NCBI GenBank assembly: GCA_965249765.1
Contig: CBDFMR010000005.1
Span: forward strand, 310,001-374,000
Direction: 5' to 3'
DNA from: CBDFMR01 sp965249765
GTDB taxonomy: Bacteria > Bacteroidota > Bacteroidia > Chitinophagales > Saprospiraceae
Length of the DNA: 64,000 nt
The position numbers and the translations under genes are program-made. The notes beneath the pieces were generated by a model. The model was given only the letters and a program-made list of their open reading frames with translations, did no database searches and was not told the DNA's origin. Below, piece by piece: positions 54,591-62,728 of this stretch. Positions within the stretch are counted from its first letter, which is position 1. Every line of letters starts with the position of its first letter.

Positions 54591-55338
54591 GCAACTGTTT
54601 CTCATAGTATGTCTGATGGTGTTGTCCGATGTTATTTCTTCCCAGAATCCGCACAAGCTTAGAGTAGAGGGAGACAAACAGTACAAAAAAAGTAATTACT
54701 CATCTGCCGAAGAATCATACCTCAAGTCACTCGAAAAAGAGAATTCAGCCAATGGAAGGTACAATCTAGGTAATACACTTTATCAGCAGCAACGATTCGA
54801 AGAAGCTGAAGAGAACTATTCTGAAGCGGCAGGTGCTGCTGATTCTGATAAGGTCAAAAGCCAAGCTTTTCATAATCTGGGAAACACATTATACAACCAA
54901 GAGAAATTCCAAGAAGCAGCAGAGGCTTATAAAAGTGCCCTGATGCATAATCCTGATGACGAAGACACCCGACAGAATTTTATGATGGCCAAGTACAAAA
55001 TGCTTCAGCAACAACAGCAGCAACAACAGCAGCAGCAAGAGCAACAACAACAAGAACAACAGGAGAAAAAAGAGGGTGAAGAAGAGCAGGAACAGGAACA
55101 ACAACAGCAACAGGAAGGCGAAGAGCAAGAGAATCAAGAAGAACAGGAGCAGCAAGATGGACAGTCAGAAGAAGAAAAGGAAAATAAAGAAGGTAAGGAA
55201 TCTACGGCAGAGGATGGAAAAGAACTGACAAAGGAAGAAGCGGAAAAACTATTGCAAATAGCGGAAAATGAAGAAAAAAAAGTACACGAAAAAATGAGAC
55301 GTAAAAGTTCAAATAAGAAAACAGCTAAAGACTGGTAA
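54583..55338 (+). CDS. batC: TPR protein BatC
   Basis: 251 residues from ATG 54583; a TTG at 54553 adds ten codons inside batB. A signal peptide (about 1-20, ending ISS) precedes tetratricopeptide repeats (about 28-130; YSSAEESYLKSLEKENSANGRYNLGNTLY, AFHNLGNTLYNQEKFQEAAEAYKSALMHNPDD). The C-terminal half is a low-complexity Gln/Glu tract, about 60 residues encoded by CAG/CAA and GAA/GAG repeats at 55003-55160, followed by a Lys-rich end. BatC is a periplasmic scaffold in the Bat cluster. The tract is prone to length change. Confidence 0.88.
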   Translation: MYKQLFLIVCLMVLSDVISSQNPHKLRVEGDKQYKKSNYSSAEESYLKSLEKENSANGRYNLGNTLYQQQRFEEAEENYSEAAGAADSDKVKSQAFHNLGNTLYNQEKFQEAAEAYKSALMHNPDDEDTRQNFMMAKYKMLQQQQQQQQQQQEQQQQEQQEKKEGEEEQEQEQQQQQEGEEQENQEEQEQQDGQSEEEKENKEGKESTAEDGKELTKEEAEKLLQIAENEEKKVHEKMRRKSSNKKTAKDW

Positions 55339-55340
55339 TC

Positions 55341-55820
55341 ATGAAAGTAGTTGCCATTTTCATCATCTTTCTAATTTTGAATCAAGTCGACGTGGTGTAT
55401 TCTCAGGAAGCTCGACTGACGGTGGAAGTTAGTTCAGATTCAATATTGATCGGAAATTATTTTGAATTGAAATTTACTATTGAAAATGCGGACGGTAATT
55501 TTGAGGCTCCTGAACTATATGAATTTGACTTACTCGGAGGTCCAAATGTTTCCTCATCTTTTCAGTTTGTTAATGGCAAGTCTTCTCAAAAAACAGCTTA
55601 TACATATTACTTCAAGCCCCGTGTTATCGGCGTATTCACGATTTTGCCGGCATATTTAAATATGGAAGAAGTTGTCCTAGAAACACCTCCTTTAGAAATA
55701 CAAGTCGTTGCAGAACCAGGTGACGGAAGTTTACAGCGGGATTCAAGATTTGCTTTTACCCAGAAAGGTCAAAAACAAGTCCCGACCAAAAAAAGTAAAA
55801 GAAAGCTACAGCGATTCTAG
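55341..55820 (+). CDS. BatD N-terminal-like secreted protein (short paralogue)
   Basis: 159 residues. Signal peptide (1-21, ending VYS) and one beta-sandwich (EARLTVEVSSDSILIGNYFELKFTIENADG, PELYEFDLLGGPNVSSSFQFVNGKSSQKTAYTYYFKPRVIGVFTI) matching the first domain of the next gene, BatD. The C-terminus is basic and disordered (KKSKRKLQRF). The gene lies exactly between batC and batD, touching both. It looks like a tandem duplication of the BatD N-terminal domain, retained as a separate protein. Confidence 0.72.
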   Translation: MKVVAIFIIFLILNQVDVVYSQEARLTVEVSSDSILIGNYFELKFTIENADGNFEAPELYEFDLLGGPNVSSSFQFVNGKSSQKTAYTYYFKPRVIGVFTILPAYLNMEEVVLETPPLEIQVVAEPGDGSLQRDSRFAFTQKGQKQVPTKKSKRKLQRF

Positions 55821-57572
55821 ATGAGATATCTACTGACAGTCATATTGTTTTTTTTGTTTCTAACTGCATATGGACAAAAGGTTTCTTTCACTGCAAAAAG
55901 TGGTGGCAATCAAGTCTTGGAGGGAAGGAGGCTAAGTGTGACGTTTACCCTGGCAAATGCCAAAGGATCGAATTTCATCCCACCCGAGTTTGATGGTTTT
56001 ACACGAGTGACAGGCCCTGCAAAGACGTCCTCTTATCAAAACAACAATGGAAGGACGTCTTCAAGCGAGAGCTATACCTTTAATATGATTGCACCCAAAA
56101 CGGGCAGATATAAGATCGGGTCGGGGACAATAAAAGTAGGTAGTAAAACCCTTAGATCAGGACATTTAACCATTACTGTTGTAAAGGGAAAGAATGAAAT
56201 TAAGAACTCTGGTTCAGCTGCAGGTAATATTACCGCCACCGATGCAGATGTATTTGTAAAGATGATTGCCAGTGATTCTACTGCTTACCTATACCAGCAA
56301 ATAGTTATTGATTACAGGGTGTATTATAAACCCCATGTACAGATTAGATCGGATAAAATTAATAGTGAGTCCCCATTTGACGGCTTCTTCTCTCAAGTCA
56401 TTCGGAATAACAACAATAGCGTAGAAAGGGTTATTATTGATGGCGAAGAGTATTATACCTACATCCTCAGGAGCATCGCGCTTTTTCCACAGACAAAGGG
56501 AACATTCGATATTAGCCCTGCTCGCTTTACTCTTTTTATCCCTGATAAAAGAAGACAAGGTTCGTTTTTCAATTCATACGAACGGCTTCCTGCAAAGTCG
56601 AGCAACTTTTCTATTTCTATTAAAGACCTTCCATCGCCCACACCAAAAAATTTTAGCGGTGCAGTAGGTAATTATGAAATGGCAAGTTTTTCAAGCAAGA
56701 ATGATGTTACTACTGACGATGCTTTTTCATTAAAAATAGAAATCCGTGGAAATGGTGACGATAAATCTGTCGTGCCACCTCACTATGATTTTGGCGAAAA
56801 ACTTGATGTCTATGATCCCAATCTTCTCAAAGAGGAAGTATACCTAAAGGAAAAGATGTTCTATCATAGAAAATCTTACGAATACCTAATGGTACCGTCA
56901 GAGAAGGGCAAGTATTCCATCGATCCTGACTTCACTTACTTCGATGTCGATAGCAATGATTACATCACTCTGACACCTCGAAAAATTTCTTTTAGAGTGA
57001 GGCCCGGTAAGAACAATTCGCTGACGCAAGACACGAAGGCTTTTGGTCAATCTGATATTGAACTTGCGGGGATCGGTCTTACAACTAAGCTGCATAAGAA
57101 GAGTAGCCCTATTGTATTTAGCTCATTATTCTGGATACTATTATCTACTCTGGCGTTTCTGTTCATCGGTATGTTTCTATATCGTAGGTTATTAGATGTT
57201 CGGGAGAATATAGATCCTTTGGTAAAAAAATCCAGACAGGCCAGGAAGGTGGCACTTGCGCATCTCAAAAGTGCTGAGTCCTATTTGTCAGAGGGCGAAA
57301 GTCGAGAATTTTATGACGAAACTTCTAAAGCCATACTCAAGTATATATCGGACAAGCTCAATATCCCTCCCTCTGAAATCAGTAAGTCCAATGTACAAGC
57401 GAAGATGATTGACCTTGAACTATCTGAGACCACTAGATCTAAAGTTATGGACATCCTCAATGCTTGTGAGATGTCACTCTTTGCCGGTTCGGCTGGAACG
57501 GATTCTATGACAAGCACTTATCAAAAGTCCACTGACATAATTACAGAAATAGAAGCAGCTTTGATTTATTAG
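55821..57572 (+). CDS. batD: Protein BatD
   Basis: 583 residues. Signal peptide (1-18), tandem beta domains (KVSFTAKSGGNQVLEGRRLSVTFTLANAKGSNFIPPEF; VFVKMIASDSTAYLYQQIVIDYRVYYKPHV), the segment PTPKNFSGAVGNYEM, a membrane helix at about 430-450 (VFSSLFWILLSTLAFLFIGMFLY) and a cytoplasmic C-terminus (ARKVALAHLKSAESYLSEGESREFYDETSKAILKYISDKLN). BatD is the large membrane-anchored periplasmic part of the Bat system. BatE is not seen downstream; asnS follows after 89 bases. Confidence 0.9.
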   Translation: MRYLLTVILFFLFLTAYGQKVSFTAKSGGNQVLEGRRLSVTFTLANAKGSNFIPPEFDGFTRVTGPAKTSSYQNNNGRTSSSESYTFNMIAPKTGRYKIGSGTIKVGSKTLRSGHLTITVVKGKNEIKNSGSAAGNITATDADVFVKMIASDSTAYLYQQIVIDYRVYYKPHVQIRSDKINSESPFDGFFSQVIRNNNNSVERVIIDGEEYYTYILRSIALFPQTKGTFDISPARFTLFIPDKRRQGSFFNSYERLPAKSSNFSISIKDLPSPTPKNFSGAVGNYEMASFSSKNDVTTDDAFSLKIEIRGNGDDKSVVPPHYDFGEKLDVYDPNLLKEEVYLKEKMFYHRKSYEYLMVPSEKGKYSIDPDFTYFDVDSNDYITLTPRKISFRVRPGKNNSLTQDTKAFGQSDIELAGIGLTTKLHKKSSPIVFSSLFWILLSTLAFLFIGMFLYRRLLDVRENIDPLVKKSRQARKVALAHLKSAESYLSEGESREFYDETSKAILKYISDKLNIPPSEISKSNVQAKMIDLELSETTRSKVMDILNACEMSLFAGSAGTDSMTSTYQKSTDIITEIEAALIY

Positions 57573-57661
57573 TATTTCTTTGCACTGTCTATTAATCCTT
57601 TAATTGTTCCAATTCTCTACCTTCGCTGTCACAATGAAAATGATTTAAAAACACCATAACT

Positions 57662-59098
57662 ATGCCTGATAAGCTCAGCATTTCTGACATACTCAAAGAG
57701 GGAGAAGTAGGTAGTACACATTCAGTGAGTGGATGGGTAAGGACATTTAGAAACAATCAGTTCATGGCCTTATCGGATGGATCTACCATCAAGACTCTGC
57801 AGGTGGTTGTTGACCACGAAAACACCGACCCAAGTTTATTAAAACGAATCACAACGGGAGCAGCTATCACAGCGACTGGGACACTTACGGAGTCACAGGG
57901 CCGAGGACAATCCGTCGAACTCAAAGCGGATAGTGTGCTCATTATAGGCGACTCTGACCCCGACAAATATCCTTTACAACCTAAAAGACATAGCCTGGAA
58001 TTTCTTCGCGAGATTGCCCATCTTCGGTTTAGAACCAATACATTCGGATGTGTATTTAGAATACGGCATTCCATTGCCTTTGCGATCCATGCCTTCTTCA
58101 ATGATCGAGGATACTTTTATATTCATTCACCTATCATAACAGGATCAGATGCTGAAGGGGCAGGAGAGATGTTTCGGGTGACTACGCTGGACATGGAAAA
58201 CGTGCCCACAAATGATGAAGACGGTCCAGATTATAAGAAAGATTTTTTTGGCAAATCAACTAACCTCACTGTCTCCGGACAACTGGAAGCCGAATTGGGG
58301 GCCCTCGCTTTGAGTAAGGTATACACCTTCGGGCCAACTTTCCGTGCGGAGAACTCCAATACTACAAGACACCTTGCTGAATTCTGGATGATAGAACCGG
58401 AGATTGCTTTTGCTGATATTACAGATGATATGGACCTGGCAGAAGACATGCTTAAGTATGTCATTGAGTATGTCCTGGATCGCCATGAGGATGATCTTAC
58501 TTTTCTTGAAAATCGCTTGACGGATGAAGAAAAACAAAAACCTCAGCATGAGAGATCTCCTATGCCACTTATCGAGAAATTGCAGTTTTGTCTTGACAAT
58601 GCATTTGAGAGATTGACTTATACAGAAGCCATCAGAATCCTTCAAAACTCTAAACCAAATAAAAAAGGGAAGTTTCAATTTCCAATAGATGAGTGGGGTG
58701 CTGACTTACAATCAGAGCATGAAAGATATCTTGTAGAAAAGCACTTCAAAAAACCTGTGATCCTTGTGGACTACCCTAAGGAAATCAAGTCCTTTTACAT
58801 GAGGCTTAATGATGATTTAAAGACCGTTGCCGCCATGGATATTTTGTTTCCAGGCATTGGTGAAATAGTAGGAGGGTCACAACGTGAAGAAAGACTCGAT
58901 GTATTGGAAAGGAGAATGGACGAAATGCAGATACCCGTGGAAGAGATGCAATGGTTTCTCGACACCAGAAGATTTGGTACCTGTCCTCATGCAGGTTTCG
59001 GCCTGGGATTCGAGAGATTGGTGCAGTTCATCACGGGGATGAATAATATCAGAGACGTAATTCCATTCCCGCGATATCCTGGCAGCGCGGAGTTTTAA
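57662..59098 (+). CDS. asnS: Asparaginyl-tRNA synthetase
   Basis: 478 residues. Class IIb synthetase charging tRNA-Asn. An N-terminal OB fold (HSVSGWVRTFRNNQFMALSDGS) is followed by the catalytic core with motif 2 FGPTFRAENSNTTRHLAEFWMIEPE and motif 3 GFGLGFERLVQFITGMNNIRDVIPFPR. The ending YPGSAEF is the standard AsnRS C-terminus. Presence of AsnRS means direct charging, rather than only the transamidation route. Confidence 0.97.
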   Translation: MPDKLSISDILKEGEVGSTHSVSGWVRTFRNNQFMALSDGSTIKTLQVVVDHENTDPSLLKRITTGAAITATGTLTESQGRGQSVELKADSVLIIGDSDPDKYPLQPKRHSLEFLREIAHLRFRTNTFGCVFRIRHSIAFAIHAFFNDRGYFYIHSPIITGSDAEGAGEMFRVTTLDMENVPTNDEDGPDYKKDFFGKSTNLTVSGQLEAELGALALSKVYTFGPTFRAENSNTTRHLAEFWMIEPEIAFADITDDMDLAEDMLKYVIEYVLDRHEDDLTFLENRLTDEEKQKPQHERSPMPLIEKLQFCLDNAFERLTYTEAIRILQNSKPNKKGKFQFPIDEWGADLQSEHERYLVEKHFKKPVILVDYPKEIKSFYMRLNDDLKTVAAMDILFPGIGEIVGGSQREERLDVLERRMDEMQIPVEEMQWFLDTRRFGTCPHAGFGLGFERLVQFITGMNNIRDVIPFPRYPGSAEF

Positions 59099-59171
59099 TG
59101 AACAATCTTGCTCGCTGTCCTATTATGTCAGTAGCCGAGGATTTTGTATTACTCTTTATCAGATCATCGAT

Positions 59172-60278
59172 ATGAAAAAGTATTCACTCATAGCCTTGTT
59201 TGCAATGTTCTTTATGTCTATAGTTGCACAGCAGCAACCTCCTCTTAATGTGACCATCGACTGGGAGTCATATGATCCTCCGTCTACTCTTAAGGTAAAG
59301 GAAACCTTTATTAATAAAGCCAAGTATCCCGTCATCGACATTCATTCTCATCACTGGAATATGGATCCTGATAAACTGGAAACATTGATAGGACAACTCG
59401 ATACGATTAATGTAGCAGTGACTGTAAATCTAAGTGGGAAGAATGGCCTGGTTCTCAAGGAGTACATGGAAAATATCAAGAACTGTAGTCAGCCTAATCG
59501 ATTTGTTGTTTTTTCCAATATAGAATTGAGATCTATCGATGATCCAGACTGGACAGAAAGTACAGTAAAGCAAATTGAGTATGATTACAAGAACGGATCT
59601 AGAGGCTTGAAAATTTACAAGACTCAAGGGATGGTTGATGTAGATAATGCTGGTAATAGAATAAGAATAGACGACTCTCGCATTGGACCCGTTTGGGACA
59701 AGTGCGGTGAACTAGGTATGCCGGTATTGATTCACGCTGCCGACCCGGCATCATTCTGGGAAGCACATGACAGTCTTAATGAACGATGGCTTGAATTAAA
59801 AGTCAGGCCCCAACGGAAGCGTGAAGCGAATGACCCAGCACCATGGGAGCAAATAATTGCTGAGCAACACAATGTTTTTAGAATTCACCCAAAGACAACT
59901 TTCATAAATGCCCACATGGGATGGATGGCCAATGATCTGGAAAGTCTAGGAAAGCATCTTGATGAATTTCCCAATGTGTATACCGAGATAGGTGCCGTTA
60001 TTGCAGAGCTGGGTCGACAACCACGGACAGCACGACATTTTTTTATAAAGTATCAGGACAGAGTGCTTTTTGGTAAAGATTATTTCATGCCGGTTCAGTT
60101 TGAAACCTATTATCGGGTATTGGAGACCGATGATGAGTATTTCCCATATTACAAACGTTATCATGCTTTCTGGAAAATGTATGGCCTAGACCTTCCGAAT
60201 GAGGTATTAAAGAAGCTGTATTATAAGAATGCCCTGAAGATATTGCCGGATATTGATAGGAGCTTATTTCCTGAGTAA
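59172..60278 (+). CDS. Secreted amidohydrolase family protein
   Basis: 368 residues. A signal peptide (about 1-19, ending VAQ) sends it out of the cytoplasm. The TIM-barrel metal site begins with YPVIDIHSHHW (HxH) and continues with GSRGLKIYKTQGM, VLIHAADPASFWE, TFINAHMGWM and VLFGKDYFM, in which the expected Asp is present. This matches amidohydrolase-related (COG2159-like) hydrolases or decarboxylases. The substrate is unknown. Export is unusual for this group but common among Bacteroidota members. Confidence 0.82.
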   Translation: MKKYSLIALFAMFFMSIVAQQQPPLNVTIDWESYDPPSTLKVKETFINKAKYPVIDIHSHHWNMDPDKLETLIGQLDTINVAVTVNLSGKNGLVLKEYMENIKNCSQPNRFVVFSNIELRSIDDPDWTESTVKQIEYDYKNGSRGLKIYKTQGMVDVDNAGNRIRIDDSRIGPVWDKCGELGMPVLIHAADPASFWEAHDSLNERWLELKVRPQRKREANDPAPWEQIIAEQHNVFRIHPKTTFINAHMGWMANDLESLGKHLDEFPNVYTEIGAVIAELGRQPRTARHFFIKYQDRVLFGKDYFMPVQFETYYRVLETDDEYFPYYKRYHAFWKMYGLDLPNEVLKKLYYKNALKILPDIDRSLFPE

Positions 60279-60826
60279 TAGACGATCACCCCTGATGACG
60301 TTGATTGGAATATATCGACGACCATTACACGGTGTGTGGTTCCTAATGCGACCTCTCTGAGGTCGTTCAATGTCATGATCCATTGGTGCTAACGTAATTT
60401 CACCTCTTTGAGGTGATGATCTATTCTCTGTTCCTATGTGCGATGATTGACCACTCAATGGTCAAATTATGTTAGAGATCATAGAGATAGTGAGTACGAT
60501 CTCAGGCAGGTCGCATCTGTAATCGATAGGGCAGAGAATCTAAATGTAAACACGAGGTAGGATGTTTTTTGAATTGAATTGAAGGCGACGGCAAGGTGAT
60601 AAAAAACAAAAACACAAAGTTGATCTATTTTCTGTTCCCAAGTGTGATGATTGACCATGTAATGGCCACATTATGTTAACTAAATCTTAAAGATAGTGCG
60701 ACAACCTCAGCAAGGTCGCATTATCATTTTCAGAACCGCCTAGAAATTAAATACCACCTAAGTGAATTGACAAAGAATAAAGATCGTTTATTCCTTTCCG
60801 TACGACCGCAACGTGGTCGCATGATT
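60279..60826. repeat. Intergenic hairpin array with a diverged direct repeat
   Basis: No gene. Palindromes include CGACCTC-TCT-GAGGTCG (60349-60365), TCACCTC-TTT-GAGGTGA (60400-60416), TTGACCA/TGGTCAA (60447-60465), GCGAC/GTCGC (60698-60719) and CGACC/GGTCG (60803-60819). Bases 60417-60515 recur, diverged, at 60621-60722: both begin TGATCTATT and end AGGTCGCAT. The structure suggests a duplicated extragenic element rather than a terminator alone. Confidence 0.6.
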
Positions 60827-62491
60827 TTACTGCTTCGTTTCTCTTAATTCTCTTCTTAAAATCTTTCCAACATTAGATTTAGGTAGATTTTTCCTAAATT
60901 CCACATGCTTCGGTACTTTATAGCCGGTGAGGTTTTCTCGGCAATGTTGTATCAATTCATCTTCTTTCAAAGACTTGTCTTTCTTCACAACAAATATTTT
61001 GACGCCCTCTCCTGATTTTTTATCCGGTACTCCTATTGCTGCTACTTCCAATACTTTGGGGTGCAGTGCTACTACATCTTCTATTTCATTGGGATAGACA
61101 TTAAACCCAGAAACAAGAATCATGTCTTTTTTACGGTCCACAATTCTGAAAAAACCATCCTCCTGCATAATTGCCATATCCCCTGTACACAGCCATCCGT
61201 TTCTGAGGACATGAGCTGTTTCTTCTGGTCTGTTATAGTATCCCTTCATAATCTGTGGTCCAGTTACCCGTATCTCGCCAACCTCACCTAAGGGGACCTC
61301 ATCGCCATTCTCATCACAGATAGATACGTCTGTTGAAGGCACAGGAATACCAATGGTTCCTATTTGATGATTGCCGTCAAGAGGATTAAAAGAAACAACA
61401 GGAGAGGCCTCAGTAAGACCATATCCTTCAAGGAGATTGCTCTTGGTCCTTTCTTTCCAGCGTAGTGCTACAGCATTTTGCAAAGCCATGCCACCGGCAC
61501 CTGATACTTTGAGTTTGGAAAAATCAGTCTTATCAAAATCTTCATGATTCATCATGGCGTTGAAGAGTGTATTGACCCCAGTCAAGAATGTAATCTTGTT
61601 ACGACCAAATTCTTTCAACACCGATCCGATATCTCTTGCATTGGTTACTAAAACGTTGACACCACCAAATGCACATATAGCAAAGCAATTAACCACTAGG
61701 GCAAAAATGTGATAGAGTGGCAAGGCTGTAAGCACTACTTCGTCATCGTCTTTTAGCAGATGACTCAGCATGGCTTTCATTTGTAAAATATTGGAAACGA
61801 TATTTTCATTGGTCAACATAGCACCCTTACTCACTCCCGTCGTTCCTCCAGTATATTGATGGATTATAACCGTTTCAGGACCTCCTTTGTACGCCGGAAG
61901 CTCAAAACTCTTACCATGATCCAATGCAGTCTTAAAACTAATTTCGTTGGGAAGGCTGTATTTAGGTACTTTTCTTTTGACGGTCTTGACCATAAAATTA
62001 ACAAGGCCCCCTTTCATCATTCCCAACATCTCTCCTATACTTGTGGTAATGATGACCTTGATGTCGGTCTTGTCAAGAATCTTCTCAAGGTTATGTGCGA
62101 AGTTATCTGCAATCACAATGGCCTTCACTTCACTGTCTTTAAATTGATGTTCCATTTCTCTACATGTGTAGAGCGGGTTGGTATTGACGACTATGAGACC
62201 AGCTTTCAGCGCACCGAATAGAGATATTGGATACTGGAGAAGATTGGGCATCATGATGGCTACTTTGTCACCTGCTTCTAGGCCACGCGATAAAAGATAG
62301 GCACCAAATCTATCTGATAATTTATCTAATTTACTATACGGCATGGATACACCCATGTTGATAAAGGCGGTTTTCTTCTTGAATTTCTTGAAAACCTCAT
62401 CATACAGATCCACCACAGAGCTGTACTCTTTGGAATTAATGTTGGCTGGTATGCCAGGTGGGTATTTATTGGACCACGGTCTACTACTCAT
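60827..62491 (-). CDS. Long-chain fatty acid-CoA ligase (AMP-binding)
   Basis: 554 residues of the FadD-like group. It activates fatty acids to acyl-CoA through an acyl-adenylate. P-loop YTGGTTGVSKGAMLTNEN, ALPLYHIFALVVN, GYGLTEASPVVSFNP, and the hinge/C-terminal motif TGDMAIMQEDGFFRIVDRKKDMILVSGFNVYPNEIED, ending LPKSNVGKILRRELRE with the catalytic lysine. The gene is solitary, with the hairpin array downstream. Confidence 0.93.
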   Translation of the reverse strand: MSSRPWSNKYPPGIPANINSKEYSSVVDLYDEVFKKFKKKTAFINMGVSMPYSKLDKLSDRFGAYLLSRGLEAGDKVAIMMPNLLQYPISLFGALKAGLIVVNTNPLYTCREMEHQFKDSEVKAIVIADNFAHNLEKILDKTDIKVIITTSIGEMLGMMKGGLVNFMVKTVKRKVPKYSLPNEISFKTALDHGKSFELPAYKGGPETVIIHQYTGGTTGVSKGAMLTNENIVSNILQMKAMLSHLLKDDDEVVLTALPLYHIFALVVNCFAICAFGGVNVLVTNARDIGSVLKEFGRNKITFLTGVNTLFNAMMNHEDFDKTDFSKLKVSGAGGMALQNAVALRWKERTKSNLLEGYGLTEASPVVSFNPLDGNHQIGTIGIPVPSTDVSICDENGDEVPLGEVGEIRVTGPQIMKGYYNRPEETAHVLRNGWLCTGDMAIMQEDGFFRIVDRKKDMILVSGFNVYPNEIEDVVALHPKVLEVAAIGVPDKKSGEGVKIFVVKKDKSLKEDELIQHCRENLTGYKVPKHVEFRKNLPKSNVGKILRRELRETKQ

Positions 62492-62654
62492 TTCAGATCA
62501 TTTAGCGTTGAAAGATACACACTTTACGTGTCAAGCGAAAGAGATGATAATACTAGTTATTATAATTTTTAAAACCCTTCTTATCGGCTCACACCTTAAC
62601 GAAGATAATGCTTACAATATGAGTATAAAAGAGGATTAAAATCGCAATAAATCT

Positions 62655-62662
62655 TACCTTTA
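62655..62662 (+). promoter_or_regulatory. Probable rpsA promoter -7 element
   Basis: TACCTTTA (62655-62662) followed by CGCTCC resembles the TAnnTTTG(C)-type box common before ribosomal protein genes in Bacteroidota; it lies 67 bases before the rpsA ATG. No clear TTG was found near -33. Confidence 0.4.
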
Positions 62663-62728
62663 CGCTCCTTAATTTTATTTCTTAACCACTGATTGCGAAT
62701 AGACGTGATCATACAAAACTGGATTCTC

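Noticed and set aside
54889..55155. Minus-strand poly-leucine frame opposite batC
   Set aside because: Direct antisense of the CAG/CAA repeat tract, no other support.
60279..60826. CRISPR array
   Set aside because: Repeats are few, diverged and internally palindromic, without regular spacers or cas genes.
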